Below, piece after piece: positions 13,701 through 25,700 of a stretch of 64,000 nucleotides of DNA (the stretch's first letter is position 1; the number at the start of each line of letters is the position of its first letter). The DNA is from Alisma plantago-aquatica. Lineage: Eukaryota; Streptophyta; Magnoliopsida; Alismatales; Alismataceae. The notes under the pieces were generated by a model. That model had not been told where the DNA came from, made no database searches, and saw only the letters and a list, made by a program, of their open reading frames with translations. The stretch covers positions 298,317,558 through 298,381,557 of the forward strand of contig OY856409.1 of the NCBI GenBank assembly GCA_963693085.1. The letters are read 5' to 3'. A program made the position numbers and the translations under genes.

Positions 13701-14052
13701 GAGGACTAGCCTAGGTTTAGGATATGGAGTACATGGCTTCAACATGGACCTAATTCATGAAGTTGATGCTTGGAGACAAAATTGATATGGTTTACATTTC
13801 CCTCTATCTAGATCCTATTGTTGTAATATCCATGTAAACACAATATGAGAGATGATGATGTACTTTCATAAAATTGATTACAGTCATATTTTGTATTCCA
13901 TAGTTACACTTTGGTATTTTATATACCATTATTTGAAATTTGAAAATTTTACACCTATTCTAGTATACCTTTTGAGTGTGTTTGTAATGGATGTTTTATT
14001 CTTCAAATTTTAGTAGGGAGTGCATCCTCTCTAGGTCCCACTCTTTACAACA
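10753..14052 (+). repeat. left LTR of the long-LTR gypsy element (3.3 kb)
   Basis: It starts TGTAACGAACTAAAATC and ends ACAACA directly before the primer site. Bases 10753-13477 align with the right LTR across its full remaining length. Shared stretches include CTGGGTATATTCT near the start and CTATTGGTTGGGGTCT near 13400. Frames of up to 116 codons inside it (for example at 11830) have no family resemblance, and the equivalent stretch of the other LTR lacks them, so I do not annotate them. Confidence 0.85.
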
Positions 14053-14065
14053 TGGTATATGAGCC
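14053..14065 (+). other. primer-binding site, tRNA-Met type, eroded
   Basis: TGGTATATGAGCC follows the LTR end ACAACA without a gap and differs from the usual plant site complementary to initiator tRNA-Met (TGGTATCAGAGCC) at two positions. It fixes the LTR end and the plus orientation. Confidence 0.75.
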
Positions 14066-15904
14066 CATGGTAGATGTAATCTGACTTTTTCAATTTTGTC
14101 TCCCTAATTAGAAACATTGGCTTGCATAGTTCCCCTTTAAGTGACTTTTTTGCCCTAGTTTTGATCTATGCTACTCTTGTGATGATGAACAGTTTATTTA
14201 GGATCATAAGATTTCCACATTAGAAACGTGTTTAGTTAAACTTTATGTGATGAGACTGTTAGGTAGCTATTAGGGAATAAGTTGAAAGCAAAGGTGTCTA
14301 GAAAGGATCAGGGTTTGGGAGCTGGCAAGATTTTACTCCACGCTACTAGCTTGGTTTATGAGGACTCCCAGTCCTGTATGATACTTGCCTGGCCTGAGCA
14401 TAAAACTGACTGTTCCAAAATAACATACCTTTAGGCAATAGTATCTTTAGACAGCTATGTTGGATACTCTTGGTAACCTAATAGGTTGACCTTATGAGTT
14501 GTTTGAGGATGGATACCCAATGTAGTTCTATTATGTCCCATAGGACCACATATTTGGGAAATCTATCCCTAGAACCTAGACTTATACGTTTGGTGATATT
14601 AATCAAGTGATACATCTTATACATGGTTTAGTTAGTTTAACCCTTTGCCTCTAGTTTAGTTTGACTTGGTAGGTCAACCCTTTAATGGGTGGAGGGACAG
14701 TAGTATTGACTTTTTAGATCATGGATATGTTGATTTTGAGGATCAGGTCCTATTTATGGGGATGGAGTCCCAAATCATACCTAAATCTAGCTACTCTAAC
14801 TCTAGAAACCCTAACTCCATAAATAAGTGGTTAGTGAGCTTAGATCATTAGAATTGACCAAAACAAGTTATAGTTGAAACCCACATTTTTGTTTATAAAC
14901 TAATGAACATATAATGGTCATGTAATGAATAGTTCACATGTTTGAACCCTAATGAATATTCAATATGAGTAACTAACATATTAATACTAATAGTAACACA
15001 TGATGTTGACCTAAAACCTAAGTTGTAATCATCTAACTCTGATATATGCATCCCTGATGACATTCATGATAAATTAGTGATATTAGGTGTCATAATCAGC
15101 TAACATACTTTGATACACATAAATGGTATATAATCACCTAATCATAGACTAATCGAGTCATCAATATGAAATGTATATCACCTTGTTCTTTAAAGCACAC
15201 ATAATTAATCATGACTTGCTATGTGAAACAATTCATTAATACGTAATATGTCCCACCTTGTTCATTTAAATATATATAATGACTTCAATATGGATAAGAA
15301 GTAATTGGATTCATACAAATGTGCATAATCAATAATAAGAAGTGAATAAAAATGAGTAAAAGATTAATAATGACATTAATGTGAGTATGAAAGGTAATGT
15401 GACAATATTTGGACTAATTTTAGACTTAATAACAAATTGTATAATTTGTTTTATTTCATGCAAAGTAATCTGATATAATTCAATATGGTGATAATATAAG
15501 GATAATGGAGTTTGAATCCAAATTATTAAGTATAATGATAAGATATATAAATAGATATTGAGATAATTGAGTAACCTCTAATTATGTTTAAAATTCTTAA
15601 TGAGATAAATAAGAAATATATATAGGATTTCTTGCATAATAATGAAATGTGACTATTTTGGCAACTAAGTTAATATAACTTGAAATAGTTAAAAGAATAA
15701 TAAGTATGATGTGATATCATAATGAATATAATGCTAATGTTAAAAAGAAATCTTAATAGTGAAACACTTAGTGTATGATAACCTGACCTATAAGGAGTTT
15801 CCTGTAAAGATTCTAGAAGTACCATAGTTTGGAAGAAACAACCTAGGAGCTTAGAGATGAGATGTTACGTACTAAACCTTTCCTATTTTCTTGATATTTT
15901 AGGG
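14066..15904 (+). other. non-coding internal region of the long-LTR element
   Basis: In 1.8 kb I find no gag or pol motif on either strand; the longest frame is 61 codons. The sequence becomes very AT-rich after about 14.9 kb. Either pol was deleted or the element is a non-autonomous derivative that relied on proteins from a related element. Confidence 0.55.
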
Positions 15905-15929
15905 ATGAAATCCTTTTTAATGGGTGGAG
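15905..15929 (+). other. polypurine tract and conserved pre-LTR motif
   Basis: The tract GATGAAATCCTTTTTAA is followed by TGGGTGGAG and then the LTR start TGTTATAATAAAC. The GATGAAAT...TTTTTAAgGGgGGAG pattern recurs before the LTRs of the other gypsy elements in the window (minus strand, near 48860 and 60780-60850). It is where plus-strand DNA synthesis would be primed. Confidence 0.6.
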
Positions 15930-16765
15930 TGTTATAATAAACTAAAATCTGGGTATATTCTCAGTTTGGCCCTTTTTCCTAAGATTTTCCTATCTTTTCT
16001 ATCCTTTTTGTCCTTGATGTTGAATTTGTGGAATTATTAGTGGTTTGGGGTGAATTTGATCACCATTTATGCCAATGCATGGATTTATGCACAAATACCT
16101 TAATAGATGTTTAAATTAGGCTCTAAAATGCAAACTAACAACTTATGTGACATATTAATAAAATGAATTCATTCTAGACCATTCCTTAGCCTTTTAGAGA
16201 AAGGAAGAGAAAAAGGAATGAGTAGTAATGATTTAAACATGTTAATGTGTTATTGAATTATTTAATATAAGAAATAGTGGTAATATTGGATAATGGGAAA
16301 AATTTTATAAAATGAAGACTAATTGGTTAAAGATAACTTCATATTCATTTTCTTTGGGGTTGATTTAGCTTGGAGGTCAAGTTTCATAATTTTGGGATAA
16401 TAACATCTATATCTATTTATTAAGAAAAGAAAAGGTGATTTTACTCCAAAATATAAAATAAGTCATTAAATGACTCCAAAAGTGGTACCTAATCTTAGAT
16501 TTGTAATCTCTACATTAAAATTAGCCTTTGGGTAAATTTTCATGTAACTTGGATAATCTTTAATGTACATGTGTAGGTTAGACGAGAGAAAGTATGTAAA
16601 ATCCCAAAATGTTAAATAATGTGATAAGGATAAAATTAATGGCAAATTTGTATCCAACATATTTTAGTTTTTCATGGGGGTGAAGTTCCACATTAATTGT
16701 GTAATTCAAGAAGTTTTTAATGCAATAACAAAATGAAAATACGAGTCTCTTTAAAATAATTAAAT

Positions 16766-18364
16766 AAAATACTTGGATCTGCCCCTTCTCTCTCTAGGGT
16801 TCCGCTCCGCCCTCTCTCTAACCCCTTCCCGGCGGCTGCCGCTCGGGGGAGGGTTCGCCTCTTCTGCGTGACCCTCCCCCTGGCCTCCAACGTCGTTGGG
16901 TGTTGCTTACGGCTGACGGTTGCGATGGTTCCCTGGAGTTAGGGTGCTGGTCGGGTTTTGCTGGCGTCTCCTTGGTAGCTCAGGGCTGATGGGGGCGATG
17001 CAAGGTACCACGCGGCGGTCGATATCGGCAGAGATTCGGCGTTTTCGACCATGTCGACTCCATCCGTTCAAGTGTGACGGATGGAGGGAAGCCACTCTTG
17101 ACCTGGGGGCTCTGCGTTGGTGCCTCATCACGTGGTGGACGATTGGGGCGTCTTCTCCTTCTTCACCTGCACCCCTTCACCCAGTGTCTGTCGTGGCTGT
17201 TTCGGCGGTGTTGGCTCCCTTACTGGGTGACGGGTCTTCCCGACCTGCTCGGCGGAACCTCAATTCCGGCTGGTCTCGGCTTTGGCGTAGACGGCGGCGT
17301 TGGCTTCCCCGCTGGGTGATGAGTCCTCTTGTCTGCTCGGTGGAGTGGCCAATCCATCACGGACACCGTCCAGGTGTTGATCGCTGGCGGCGGCAAATCC
17401 CCCAATCGCCTTCTGTCCTTCGCTCCGGCTCAGGGCGGAGGTGATCGGGCCCTTGCTCTCATCCGCTCTTTTGTTCTGTCAGTTGTTGGCCTTGGCCACA
17501 GCGTGGTGGATCTATTTCGTGACACAGCAAGCTGATGAGTGGTGGTGGATGCCTGCTAGGTTCTGCATCTCACCGGCATCCATGATAGTGAAGTCCATGC
17601 CTGCAGGAGCTCTATTTGTTCACTGGCGCAGTGGTTCTCTACGACTAGCTGATCCCAGGAGCTGCTCTGCAGGCGTGGCTGTTGTCTATTGTTGTGAGGG
17701 TGGCACCCTCAAGGTGTTTGACAGATGTTCTCCGGGTTTGATCCTGATCATGTCTACAGCTAGGTGCTACTGGGGTCGTTTCCTATGCCCCCCTTCCTTG
17801 CTGTGTGTAGGAACACCCCTAGGGTGATTTTGGTTTTTGTTCCTATTGCAGGACATCTACAGATTGGTTCCTGGTTCGGATGTTATTTGAACCCCAATTT
17901 GTTGGCATAGGACCACACTTTGTGGGTGCTTCCATTAGATAGCTGGCACCGTGCCATGAAGGAAAGGTTGTTTCGAACATCCTAGCTTTGCAACTCTCTG
18001 TTGATAGATCGTGATGGGTCTGGCGATCTGGGAAGATCTGAAGCTAGTGATGTTGTTCCAGGCAGGGATTCCTGGTGGTTGCTTGTTGCAATATGTAGTT
18101 ACTATTTGTGGGTGGGCTTATTGCATGTATCTACATGTTGTAATTAATCTCTATCCTAGTAGGAATGTCTGGTTTTAGCCTTGTTAGTTTGATGTTCTTC
18201 TCGGTTCTTGTTATCTTTAGGTCTAGTGTATTACCCCCTGCGTGGGGTATATGATCCTTGGTCGAGCTCTTTAGCTCCTGTTCATGTAAGGGGGTACTCA
18301 GTGCCCAAAGTTTTGGATTATAGCAACACATTTTTTGACTGACCAAAAAAAAAAATACTTAGAT
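16766..18364 (+). repeat. 13-bp target-site duplication around the poly(A) insertion
   Basis: AAAATACTTGGAT (16766-16778) and AAAATACTTAGAT (18352-18364) flank the GC-rich insertion and match at 12 of 13 positions. The uninterrupted left LTR has this sequence once, near 11590. Direct repeats of this length with a poly(A) tail indicate target-primed reverse transcription. Confidence 0.8.
16779..18351 (+). mobile_element. GC-rich poly(A)-tailed non-LTR insertion (1.57 kb)
   Basis: The segment is sharply GC-rich at its 5' end, where it opens with pyrimidine runs and CTCTCTAGGGTTCCG, as in plant mRNA leaders. It becomes more AT-rich toward a 3' end that finishes CTGACC plus an A-run. With the 13-bp duplication this marks an L1-type retrotransposition product on the plus strand. 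I see no LINE endonuclease or reverse transcriptase. The frames inside it (16920-17444, 17441-17827 and overlapping ones) show no known domain and change frame repeatedly. It may be an internally deleted LINE, a large SINE-like element, or a retrocopy of a host transcript. The mechanism call is good; the identity is open. Confidence 0.7.
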
Positions 18365-20176
18365 TCTTCAAAATAAAAAACTAATGCTAAATTCGGTTCA
18401 ACAAATCCAAAATAGATTAGGTGTCAAATTGCATTTAATTGGTAGTTTGTTTGTACCACCAAATGGAGATACAGAAAAAGTGAAATAATTTAATACACAC
18501 TTTATTCAAAATTGATTAGGAATCAAATAAATGTGTCATACACCCTCTATCATCTTATACATGGATATCGACCATTGGATTGGAATCTGACGGATCAAAA
18601 GTTGTCATCTAGTTCAAGTAGAAAAGGAAACATACGTTGATTTAGGTGAGATTTCAAATTCATTTTTCTATCTCATTTCTCCATCTTTCCTTGATATTTC
18701 TTCGCCCACATGTTGCAAATTGAATTACAAATCTAATGAGACATTAGTCATTGTCTCTCGTAGTGTATACATGATTTTCCCAATTTGGCCGCCATTGTTC
18801 TCAAATCTTATACTCTCCTATGGACATGCACCCATCCCCTCCTATATATATTGGTGCCAATGGCTTCGTTTCACCTTGCTAAACATCCCCCCTCTTCCAA
18901 TTTCCTAGAATATTACAATTTCAACCCTTGACGATCAAGTTTATTCTCCTTGCTTGCAGCTTTTCTCCACAGATTTTGATAGCACTAACAACTCCATTGA
19001 TCCCCAAGGTGAGTTCGCCCGACCTTCTTCTTGCTTTTGATGTTTTTTTTTGACGAATTAGCATGAACTATGGATTTGCCCAAATTGCAGCCATGTGAGC
19101 AGCTTTGGTTGCCTCCATTGTGCGCAGGTGAGGGAGGGGATGAATATACCTTCTATTTTTCTGGTTCTACCCCCTGCTCTTTCTTATTTGTTTGTTTCTT
19201 GATCAAGGGCATGTTGGTCATTCTGGCCCTTGTTTTCTTTTCTTTGAGCGAGTCAAACCGAATTGTTTACCTTTGATTTTCCCACCTGTGACTGGGCTAG
19301 GTCATGCGGTCCTGGTCCTTCTTTCCTCTCTCTCATGCAAATTCTTTTCACTTATTTGGCATTTTCTAATTTTCTGATTGGTTGATTTTATAAAAATCAT
19401 ATCTTTTGCTCGAGTTGTACAAAATTATCTATAAACATGATTTGGAATGGATAAAAAAATTTCTTTCTAATAAATCATATAAAAATCTCTAAGATTGGTA
19501 GATAATTCATTTAAACTCCAAATAAAGAAAATAAATATTTTTTTGACCATGAGAATATAATAAATCATTTGGTCTAGGTTTTGCAACCAAAATATGACCT
19601 TCCAAAAAGGTCTATAATTAGGGTTTCATACACTTATATTCTTTACCAAACCCTAATCTATGTGAATAGCTTGAATTAGGCAAAGAAGATCTTAGAATCA
19701 AATAGGTTGGTGAAAGATAATTAATTAGGACTCTAAGTTGATTTATGTGCAATCTTACCCTTTATTTGGGCATATATGTTATCCAACCCTAATTTCCCAA
19801 TGAAGCATGGACTAAAACCTTTATTTCTATTATTGATCTTTTGGGCACAATCTACATTATTTGGTTAAGTTTTCAACTCCCCCTACAATATTACTATAAT
19901 TTTAGCTTGCCATAATATTTCTTTTAGCATGATGAAATATTTGGCTTGTTAGCTATTGTAGTGGTACCTATGTACAACCACCCATAGTTTGGGCATGTGT
20001 TATTTTTCCCTGGGGAATGTGTTTAGTCTCCCCCATATATAAATATTTTATGGGTGACTGAGAATGTGTTTACTCTCCCCTCACCTATTGGTTGGGGTCT
20101 AGTAGGTGTCTCAACCCTACTTAGTGAATTTAGTCTAACATAATCATTCATGCAGAATTTCTTATTATTTGACATG

Positions 20177-20961
20177 TGTCAAGGATTAGTACGGAGATCA
20201 TGTTGTGCATTAATTGGATTCAAATTTCCAATTCATATGTGATTGGGAAACATGTGAAATGACCAATTTGTGGGGGAGAACTGACCAATTTGCATGTAGC
20301 CATACCAATTTTCTTAGCAGACCGACCGGTTCTCCATTTGCAGGTTGTGAAAATTTGATATATAAGTCCCTCCCACACAGAATACAAAGCCTGACCCTAA
20401 CCCCTCGAATAAATAGAGGGGTATTGGGGCCTTCTAAGACACATCAATTGCCTCTGACAATTTTTTCTCTTTTTTGATTGTGGGAACAGAGAGAACCTGA
20501 GCAAGTCCTACTGATAAAGGGAGGGATAAGAAGGGAGAATAATTGTGGAAGACCAAGTTGGTGACTAGTACATCAATAGGAGGGACAACTCCTTCCTGTT
20601 TGTTCTACTTGAATAAGAAGAGTTCGAGGTGGTCTGTGTGGACCTTTTTAGAGGCCACATACCCTTTTCCCATCGCTAGGAGGCAATGTCAACCTACAAA
20701 CTATAGAGGAGATGCTACAGATGCAGTCTGAGTCTATTGTCTATGGGGAAGACCTAGAGCTGCACAGACGCTATCGAAGTGCAACTAGGAGTGCATGACT
20801 ACATTGATGAGGAATGTTGTTGAACTTACTCCAAGGCCACTTATATCATCGTTAAACCATGCTTTCCATTACATTATAGTTGATATGATATGTTGGTTCA
20901 AGGGGAACATGGTAGTAATTTTTTGTTTCTGTTGAATTATTTGTCACCATATTTCCCTACA
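20177..20961 (+). repeat. copia 5' LTR, last 785 bp
   Basis: It aligns with the last 787 bp of the 3' LTR (about 36960-37746). Shared landmarks include GATTGGGAAACATGTGAAATGAC, AGAGGGGTATTGGGG, CAATTGCCTCTGACAATTT and TTTCCCTA at the end. It ends in CA directly before the primer site. About 1.14 kb of LTR between this part and the first 139 bp is absent, lost in the same deletion that trimmed the gypsy LTR. Confidence 0.8.
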
Positions 20962-20962
20962 C

Positions 20963-20975
20963 TGGTATCAAATCC
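20963..20975 (+). other. copia primer-binding site, tRNA-Met type
   Basis: TGGTATCAAATCC begins one base after the LTR end CA. It keeps the TGGTATCA core complementary to the 3' end of plant initiator tRNA-Met and is eroded after it. Confidence 0.7.
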
Positions 20976-21110
20976 TCGTCAATTTACTATGTTTTGGGAT
21001 AATCAATATGATTAGATTTTAGGTTTTTATTATTTATTTATTGCATGTGATGTGAATACTTAAATTGATTAATATGCTCATTCGATCAAAGACCACATGT
21101 AACCCCAAAC

Positions 21111-21341
21111 TTATATTTATATATTTATATATATATGTATATATATATGTATATATATGTATATATACATATATATATGGATATATATATATATGTATGT
21201 ATGTATATATATGTACCTATGTATATATATATATATTTATTTATTTATATATGTATATATATGTATATATATGTATGTATATATGTATATATATATATAT
21301 GTATGTATATATATATGGATATATATGTATATATATGTATA

Positions 21342-21425
<84 letters not shown>
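21111..21425. repeat. (TA)n-rich microsatellite in the copia leader, left part
   Basis: About 315 bp of TA repeats, interspersed with TATG and TATATG units and pure at the right end. It starts about 135 bp after the copia primer site and is cut by the Helitron at 21426; the remainder continues at 30606. All frames of repeated Tyr/Ile in this stretch are artefacts of the repeat. Confidence 0.9.
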
Positions 21426-21457
21426 CTAGTGAACGCACATGTCACATGCACGTGACA
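21426..21457 (-). other. Helitron 3' terminus: hairpin and CTAG
   Basis: On the minus strand TGTCAC and GTGACA (21457-21452 and 21445-21440) form a 6-bp stem around a 6-base loop. Ten bases later the element ends in CTAG (21429-21426), followed by T of the target. A short hairpin about 10 bases before CTRR is the diagnostic Helitron end and acts as the rolling-circle termination signal. Confidence 0.85.
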
Positions 21458-22171
21458 TATAAAAGTTGTTGGAATTGTAATAGAAAAATGCCATAATGTT
21501 AATATTGATAAATAAGAAAAATTGAACTATTGCTTTCATAAATAATAAAAATACATATTCATTTTGTAACTGAAAGTTATTATGTGACAAAATTCTACAG
21601 GTGATGTGATGTGTTTGCTTTCCCATCCAAAATTGAAGTTTAATGAGCTCATCCTCATACAAACAATCAAAGAGAGGTAGACACCTGATTGGAGAAGAAA
21701 ATATGAGTTGAATTATTTAATAAGAAATAGGAAATAAATAAATAATAAATATTATAGTATAATATCTCAATTATTATCAATGAATGTGATCACTTTCTGG
21801 TGATTTAATCTTAAAGATTTTATAATTTTATTTTGAACCTTTCACACATGAAAAAATGATTAGTGTAAATATTCAAAACATTTAATAATATAATCGTATA
21901 TGCAGTCAAAATACTTACAGTTCTAGTGATTATTTTGAGAAAATGTTGTGTTTCAACTGTAATTATTGATGATTTTGTATTTTTTGTCACACGAAGCTTT
22001 GGAATGACTTTTTTCTATAAGTATATACAAATAAAAATCATAAAAAGATTATATTGTAAAACAAAAATGGGAATATAAATTATATGGAAAACAAAAGTAC
22101 CAATTCAGATTTTATGATAGATATAAAACAAAATCAAAAAGTAATTTTGTGTTCTATGTCAAATAAAAGAC
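21458..22171 (-). other. Helitron 3' non-coding region
   Basis: AT-rich sequence between the RPA stop codon and the terminal hairpin. I see no coding motif. A 78-codon frame at 21426-21662 (minus) overlaps the terminal hairpin and is probably chance. Confidence 0.5.
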
Positions 22172-24115
22172 TCATACATTCTGCTTAATATCTAAGGGAA
22201 CTACATATAAGACTTTATCTGTTTGCTTCATTGTTGTACGCGTCCCTTGTGATTCTTGAAAAAATGGTTGGGCATCTTGTGCTTTGACATGAGAAAGCAA
22301 TTGATTCCATTTTGCCTTTGATAATATGATATCCACCATATCATCACCATTTTCCTATATTATTAGACCAATTTAATATTAATACAGATGTAAAGTTCAT
22401 CAATATTATATGTATATGTATAAAAATATGGAGTACCTGTGAGTGGATAATGTTTAGCTCTATAGCAGTATAACCAAGGAGATGATGTGCAACTATGTCA
22501 AATAATGTTAATTTAATAGAATCAAAAGTGTCCATGACTTCAACATTCATAATGTACCTATAATTAACAAAATGAAATATTAATTTATAAGCTAATTATA
22601 ATATATAGATATATTACATGATAAAAGAAAGTAAATTGCCTGAGGACACTATCTTTTGTTCCACATTTGGGGCATACCTTGCCTTGACCATTTTCATCAT
22701 ATACTTTCTTGCTACACCTCACACATACATTGTACGAAAGGGTTCGATCACGGTAAATATGTACAATTGCAGCCTTAATTTCATAAATGTGAACCTAAAA
22801 ATATTCAACATATTATTTTCATATTATATACATTTAAGTATTTGTATAAGTTACAAATAGTGAGGTATCTTACTTTGTGTAGTACCCCACTCTATAGGGA
22901 TTCATGAAAGATGGAAAGATTGATCCTTATTTACTCTATATTCTCTTTTTGCGTGGACACATTCACAAGGGATGAAGAACCAACACCTCTTTCAGACAAC
23001 CTATTGAATTTATAGAATTGAATTTAGAAAGAAATATATATGAACTGCTGTTTGAATGTGTAATATGAAAATGACTACCTTGACTTCATTTCATCAACTC
23101 GTGGCAATGGGGGATTAAAGAGAAGTCTTGTTCTGTAAGTACTTGACAGGTATAAACCTATAATTATTATTAAATTAATATAAAATAAGTCTCACAAATA
23201 GAATTCAATTTAATTATTGTGTCTTATCTTGGAAGCATCGAACTTGCAATCTAGTAATAACAACTATACTTCTCTTTTCATACTGTGCTTTCAAGTTGTC
23301 ATGTGACATCACAACTATTTCACCCCACAATGAGCACCTAGCCATAGTGTGCCTAAATACCATAAATATACATATAAGTGTTAGTAAATGAATACTTTTT
23401 TTTAGTGATTGTGTAATTTAAATAATTTGTATTTATTACATTTTGTTTTGTAATACGATGTCACACTTGGCAACCTGTTTTCCAGATCTCTTCGTAATGC
23501 TTTGAATATCATCAACATTGGTAATCATTCCAATGACATCTGTAATTGACATAGAAGACATTATGAATATTATAAAATGATATTATAAATGAAATTAAAG
23601 TAAAAATACCTATAAGAAATGTATTCTTATCTTGAAGACCCTGAAAGTCATCAAACTCAGTAAAAAAAATTAGTAAATAGGTATTTTTTCACAATCTTCA
23701 GTTGCTTCAGCAACCACACAATTTTTGTTAATTATGCACTCTTCATTCTGCTTTGCATTTCTATAGTCATTGTGAATGTCTTCAACACAGACATTATTCA
23801 ATACATAACACTTTCCTTCATTAAAAGTATTACTGAATTTGTTAACTGCATCACCAATTAAATTGGCTTCCATCCTCTCTCCCTAAGAAACAAAAGATAC
23901 ATTGAGGCATTACATACACACATGAATGTATTTTAAATAAGTACAAATTTAGAACTTTGTATTCTAGTATACCTCTTCATCGATAAACAACAATTTCTAC
24001 TTCACTCTTCCCCTTGATATTTCATGTGCTTTCCATTTGAAGGCCATGTGAACCTTTAAATTCTAGTTTAGGTATCTATGTACATGTCGAAAGGGGTTAT
24101 AGTTATCTTTTGTCA
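22172..24115 (-). pseudogene. RPA70-like single-strand DNA-binding protein of the Helitron, with introns
   Basis: On the minus strand, exon pieces carry the OB-fold signatures of replication protein A large subunit. They include GERMEANLIG followed by FNEGKCYVLNNV, DVIGMITNVDDIQ...TKRSGKQ, ARCSLWGEIV, a C-terminal zinc-ribbon start CPKCGTKDSV, and a DBD-C-like segment with LFDIVAHHLLGYTAIEL; the stop is at 22172. Three introns with GT-AG ends join the frames: 23972-23883 (90 bp), 23609-23540 (70 bp) and 23449-23353 (97 bp). Plant Helitrons carry RPA-like genes next to Rep/helicase, presumably to coat single-stranded intermediates. The first exon contains stops (for example in the FKWKAHEIS region), so the copy is probably dead. 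The start codon is uncertain. Confidence 0.75.
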
Positions 24116-24224
24116 TCCTATTTATAACATGTAAAGATGTTAGCTTAGAAAAATTGTAAATACAAATAATCAACATGAAATACTAAGATAAAAGTGTACC
24201 ATCAATAAAGGATAATACTTCTTT

Positions 24225-25700
24225 GTATACTATATTTTTTATAAATGTTCCACCATTGAAATTCTTCTCTCTTAGTTTAACCAAGACCTTCGTTGTATTT
24301 TGGGATGTCCCTCTTCACAGTGCTACATACAACTATCCATGAGAGAATATAGGATGGGGCAAATAAATTCTGACATCAGGGATAGTTTGACCCTGTGACT
24401 CATTTATTGTCATTACAAAACTCAAACGCATAGGATATTGTTTCTGTTTAAAAGCAAATGGAAGACCATCATTGTCATGTGTTATAAGAGGTATTCTAGG
24501 TATGAAAACTCTTTTTCCCCATGCTTGACCAACTATAACCTCTGTGTCAGTTACATTTTTCTAAAACCATTTACAAACCAGTCGTGTACCATTGCATAAC
24601 CCATTTGCCAGATCAATATTTCACAACAACATTATAGGAAAAATTTTCTTTAGCCGCAATACATGAGGGGGAAAACCGTTTGGAACCAGTGAATTGAGGA
24701 ATTCTTTAGGGTAGTTATGATTTTCATCATCAACAACACTATCAAAACTATAATATATGATCTCCTCCCAAGGAAATTGTTGTATGAGATCATTATTCAT
24801 TTCGGCAACCTACTCATTCTTTGTGTATAATATTGCATGATTCATCATGTAGTCAGTCGACATTGCATTATGACTGAGAGATGGAAAGACATGTTGTATG
24901 AGTCACTTCTTAGAGGTCACATCATCTATGTACTCAAGAACCATTTCATGTGGGAGGTGAACGTAATCATCATTGAATATTGGTTCTATTCCTTGTCCTA
25001 TATGTAGTAGAAAGTTTGAGAAGGTGGAATCTGACAAAGCTCTCATATTTTGCTTTAGTTATAGTTTGTGCATTTTCTCCCAAAGAAATGACTTTATAAG
25101 ACTCGAATCAATTGTCTCACCTCTAGTTGCACGCCGAACAACATGCAAAACTTATGTGAAATCACCACCAAAAACTACCACTTCCCCCCGAATAGTAGGC
25201 TCGATCCCGTGATATCTTGCAAAGTGTGATCTAAGGATTCAAAGGCTTGTCTCCTTGTCATGGATGCCTCGTCCAATATAATTAATTTTGTTGATCTAAG
25301 AAGTTATTCTAGATTACTTTGTTTGCTTATGTTACAAGTTCAATTGTTTTCAACTTTAATTGGAATTTTGAATCTACTATGAGTAGTTCTCCCCCCCGAG
25401 TAAGATCGATGTTGCAACCCCAGATGTCGCTGTTGTGATTGTTATGAAACCCATAGACCTTACTTTTACTAATAATGCCTTGTATAGAAATTTCTTTCCA
25501 GTTCCACCAGGATCATCGACAAAGAATACACCAGGCTGGTTTCCCACTATGTAGTTGAATATCTCATTGAATGCATGTTGTTGGTCATAGTTTAGTGATG
25601 AAATGAATGATAGATCCTCTTTTCTTACTTGTATATTCATCTCTTCAACAATTTCACGATACATGTTTTATCCAATATTTATTGAAAAATCATCATCAAC
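24225..25700 (-). pseudogene. PIF1-family helicase domain of the Helitron
   Basis: The minus-strand frames read LNYDQQHAFNEI followed by FFVDDPGGTGKK (Walker A, 25377-25664), then a SRFKIPI segment, LIILDEASM (Walker B, 25262-25290), FGGDFT, the conserved VPNGFPPHVL and NGLCNGTRLV stretches, and MTINESQGQT (24384-24413, motif VI region), ending in YVALxRG. This is the complete order of a Helitron PIF1-type superfamily 1 helicase, which unwinds DNA during rolling-circle transposition. Several in-frame stops and shifts occur, and the residue after GGTGK is Lys where Thr or Ser is usual. The ATPase is therefore inactive. It lies directly downstream of Rep, as in the fused RepHel protein. Confidence 0.85.

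Larger units (their letters stand above)
10753..20176 (+). mobile_element. long-LTR gypsy-type element without pol (LARD-like), inserted in the copia 5' LTR
   Basis: A 2.7 kb direct repeat (10753-13477 and 15930-20176, the second interrupted by an insertion) brackets a 1.9 kb internal region. The left LTR is followed at once by a tRNA-Met-like primer site, and the right LTR is preceded by a purine tract, so the orientation is plus. No gag, protease, RT or integrase is recognisable in the internal region, as in large retrotransposon derivatives. The tract GATGAAATCCTTTTTAA before the purine tract resembles the sequence at the same place in the chromodomain gypsy elements of this window, suggesting descent from one. 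The last 575 bp of the right LTR are deleted together with part of the host copia LTR. Confidence 0.8.
15930..20176 (+). repeat. right LTR of the long-LTR gypsy element, interrupted and 3'-truncated
   Basis: It starts TGTTATAATAAACTAAAATC and aligns with the left LTR up to TTTGACATG (20176, matching 13477). A 1.57 kb insertion occupies 16779-18351. The final 575 bp of the LTR are missing, and the sequence continues directly into the host copia LTR. Many substitutions and small indels separate the two LTRs, so the insertion is old. Confidence 0.8.

Noticed and set aside
16907..17827. Several overlapping frames of 60-174 codons in the GC-rich insertion
   Set aside because: They lie in several frames on both strands, show no known domain, and long frames are expected by chance where GC content is high.
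21065..21496. Long Tyr/Ile-repeat open frames on both strands
   Set aside because: They are translations of a (TA)n microsatellite; the same occurs at 27584, 30606 and 57117.
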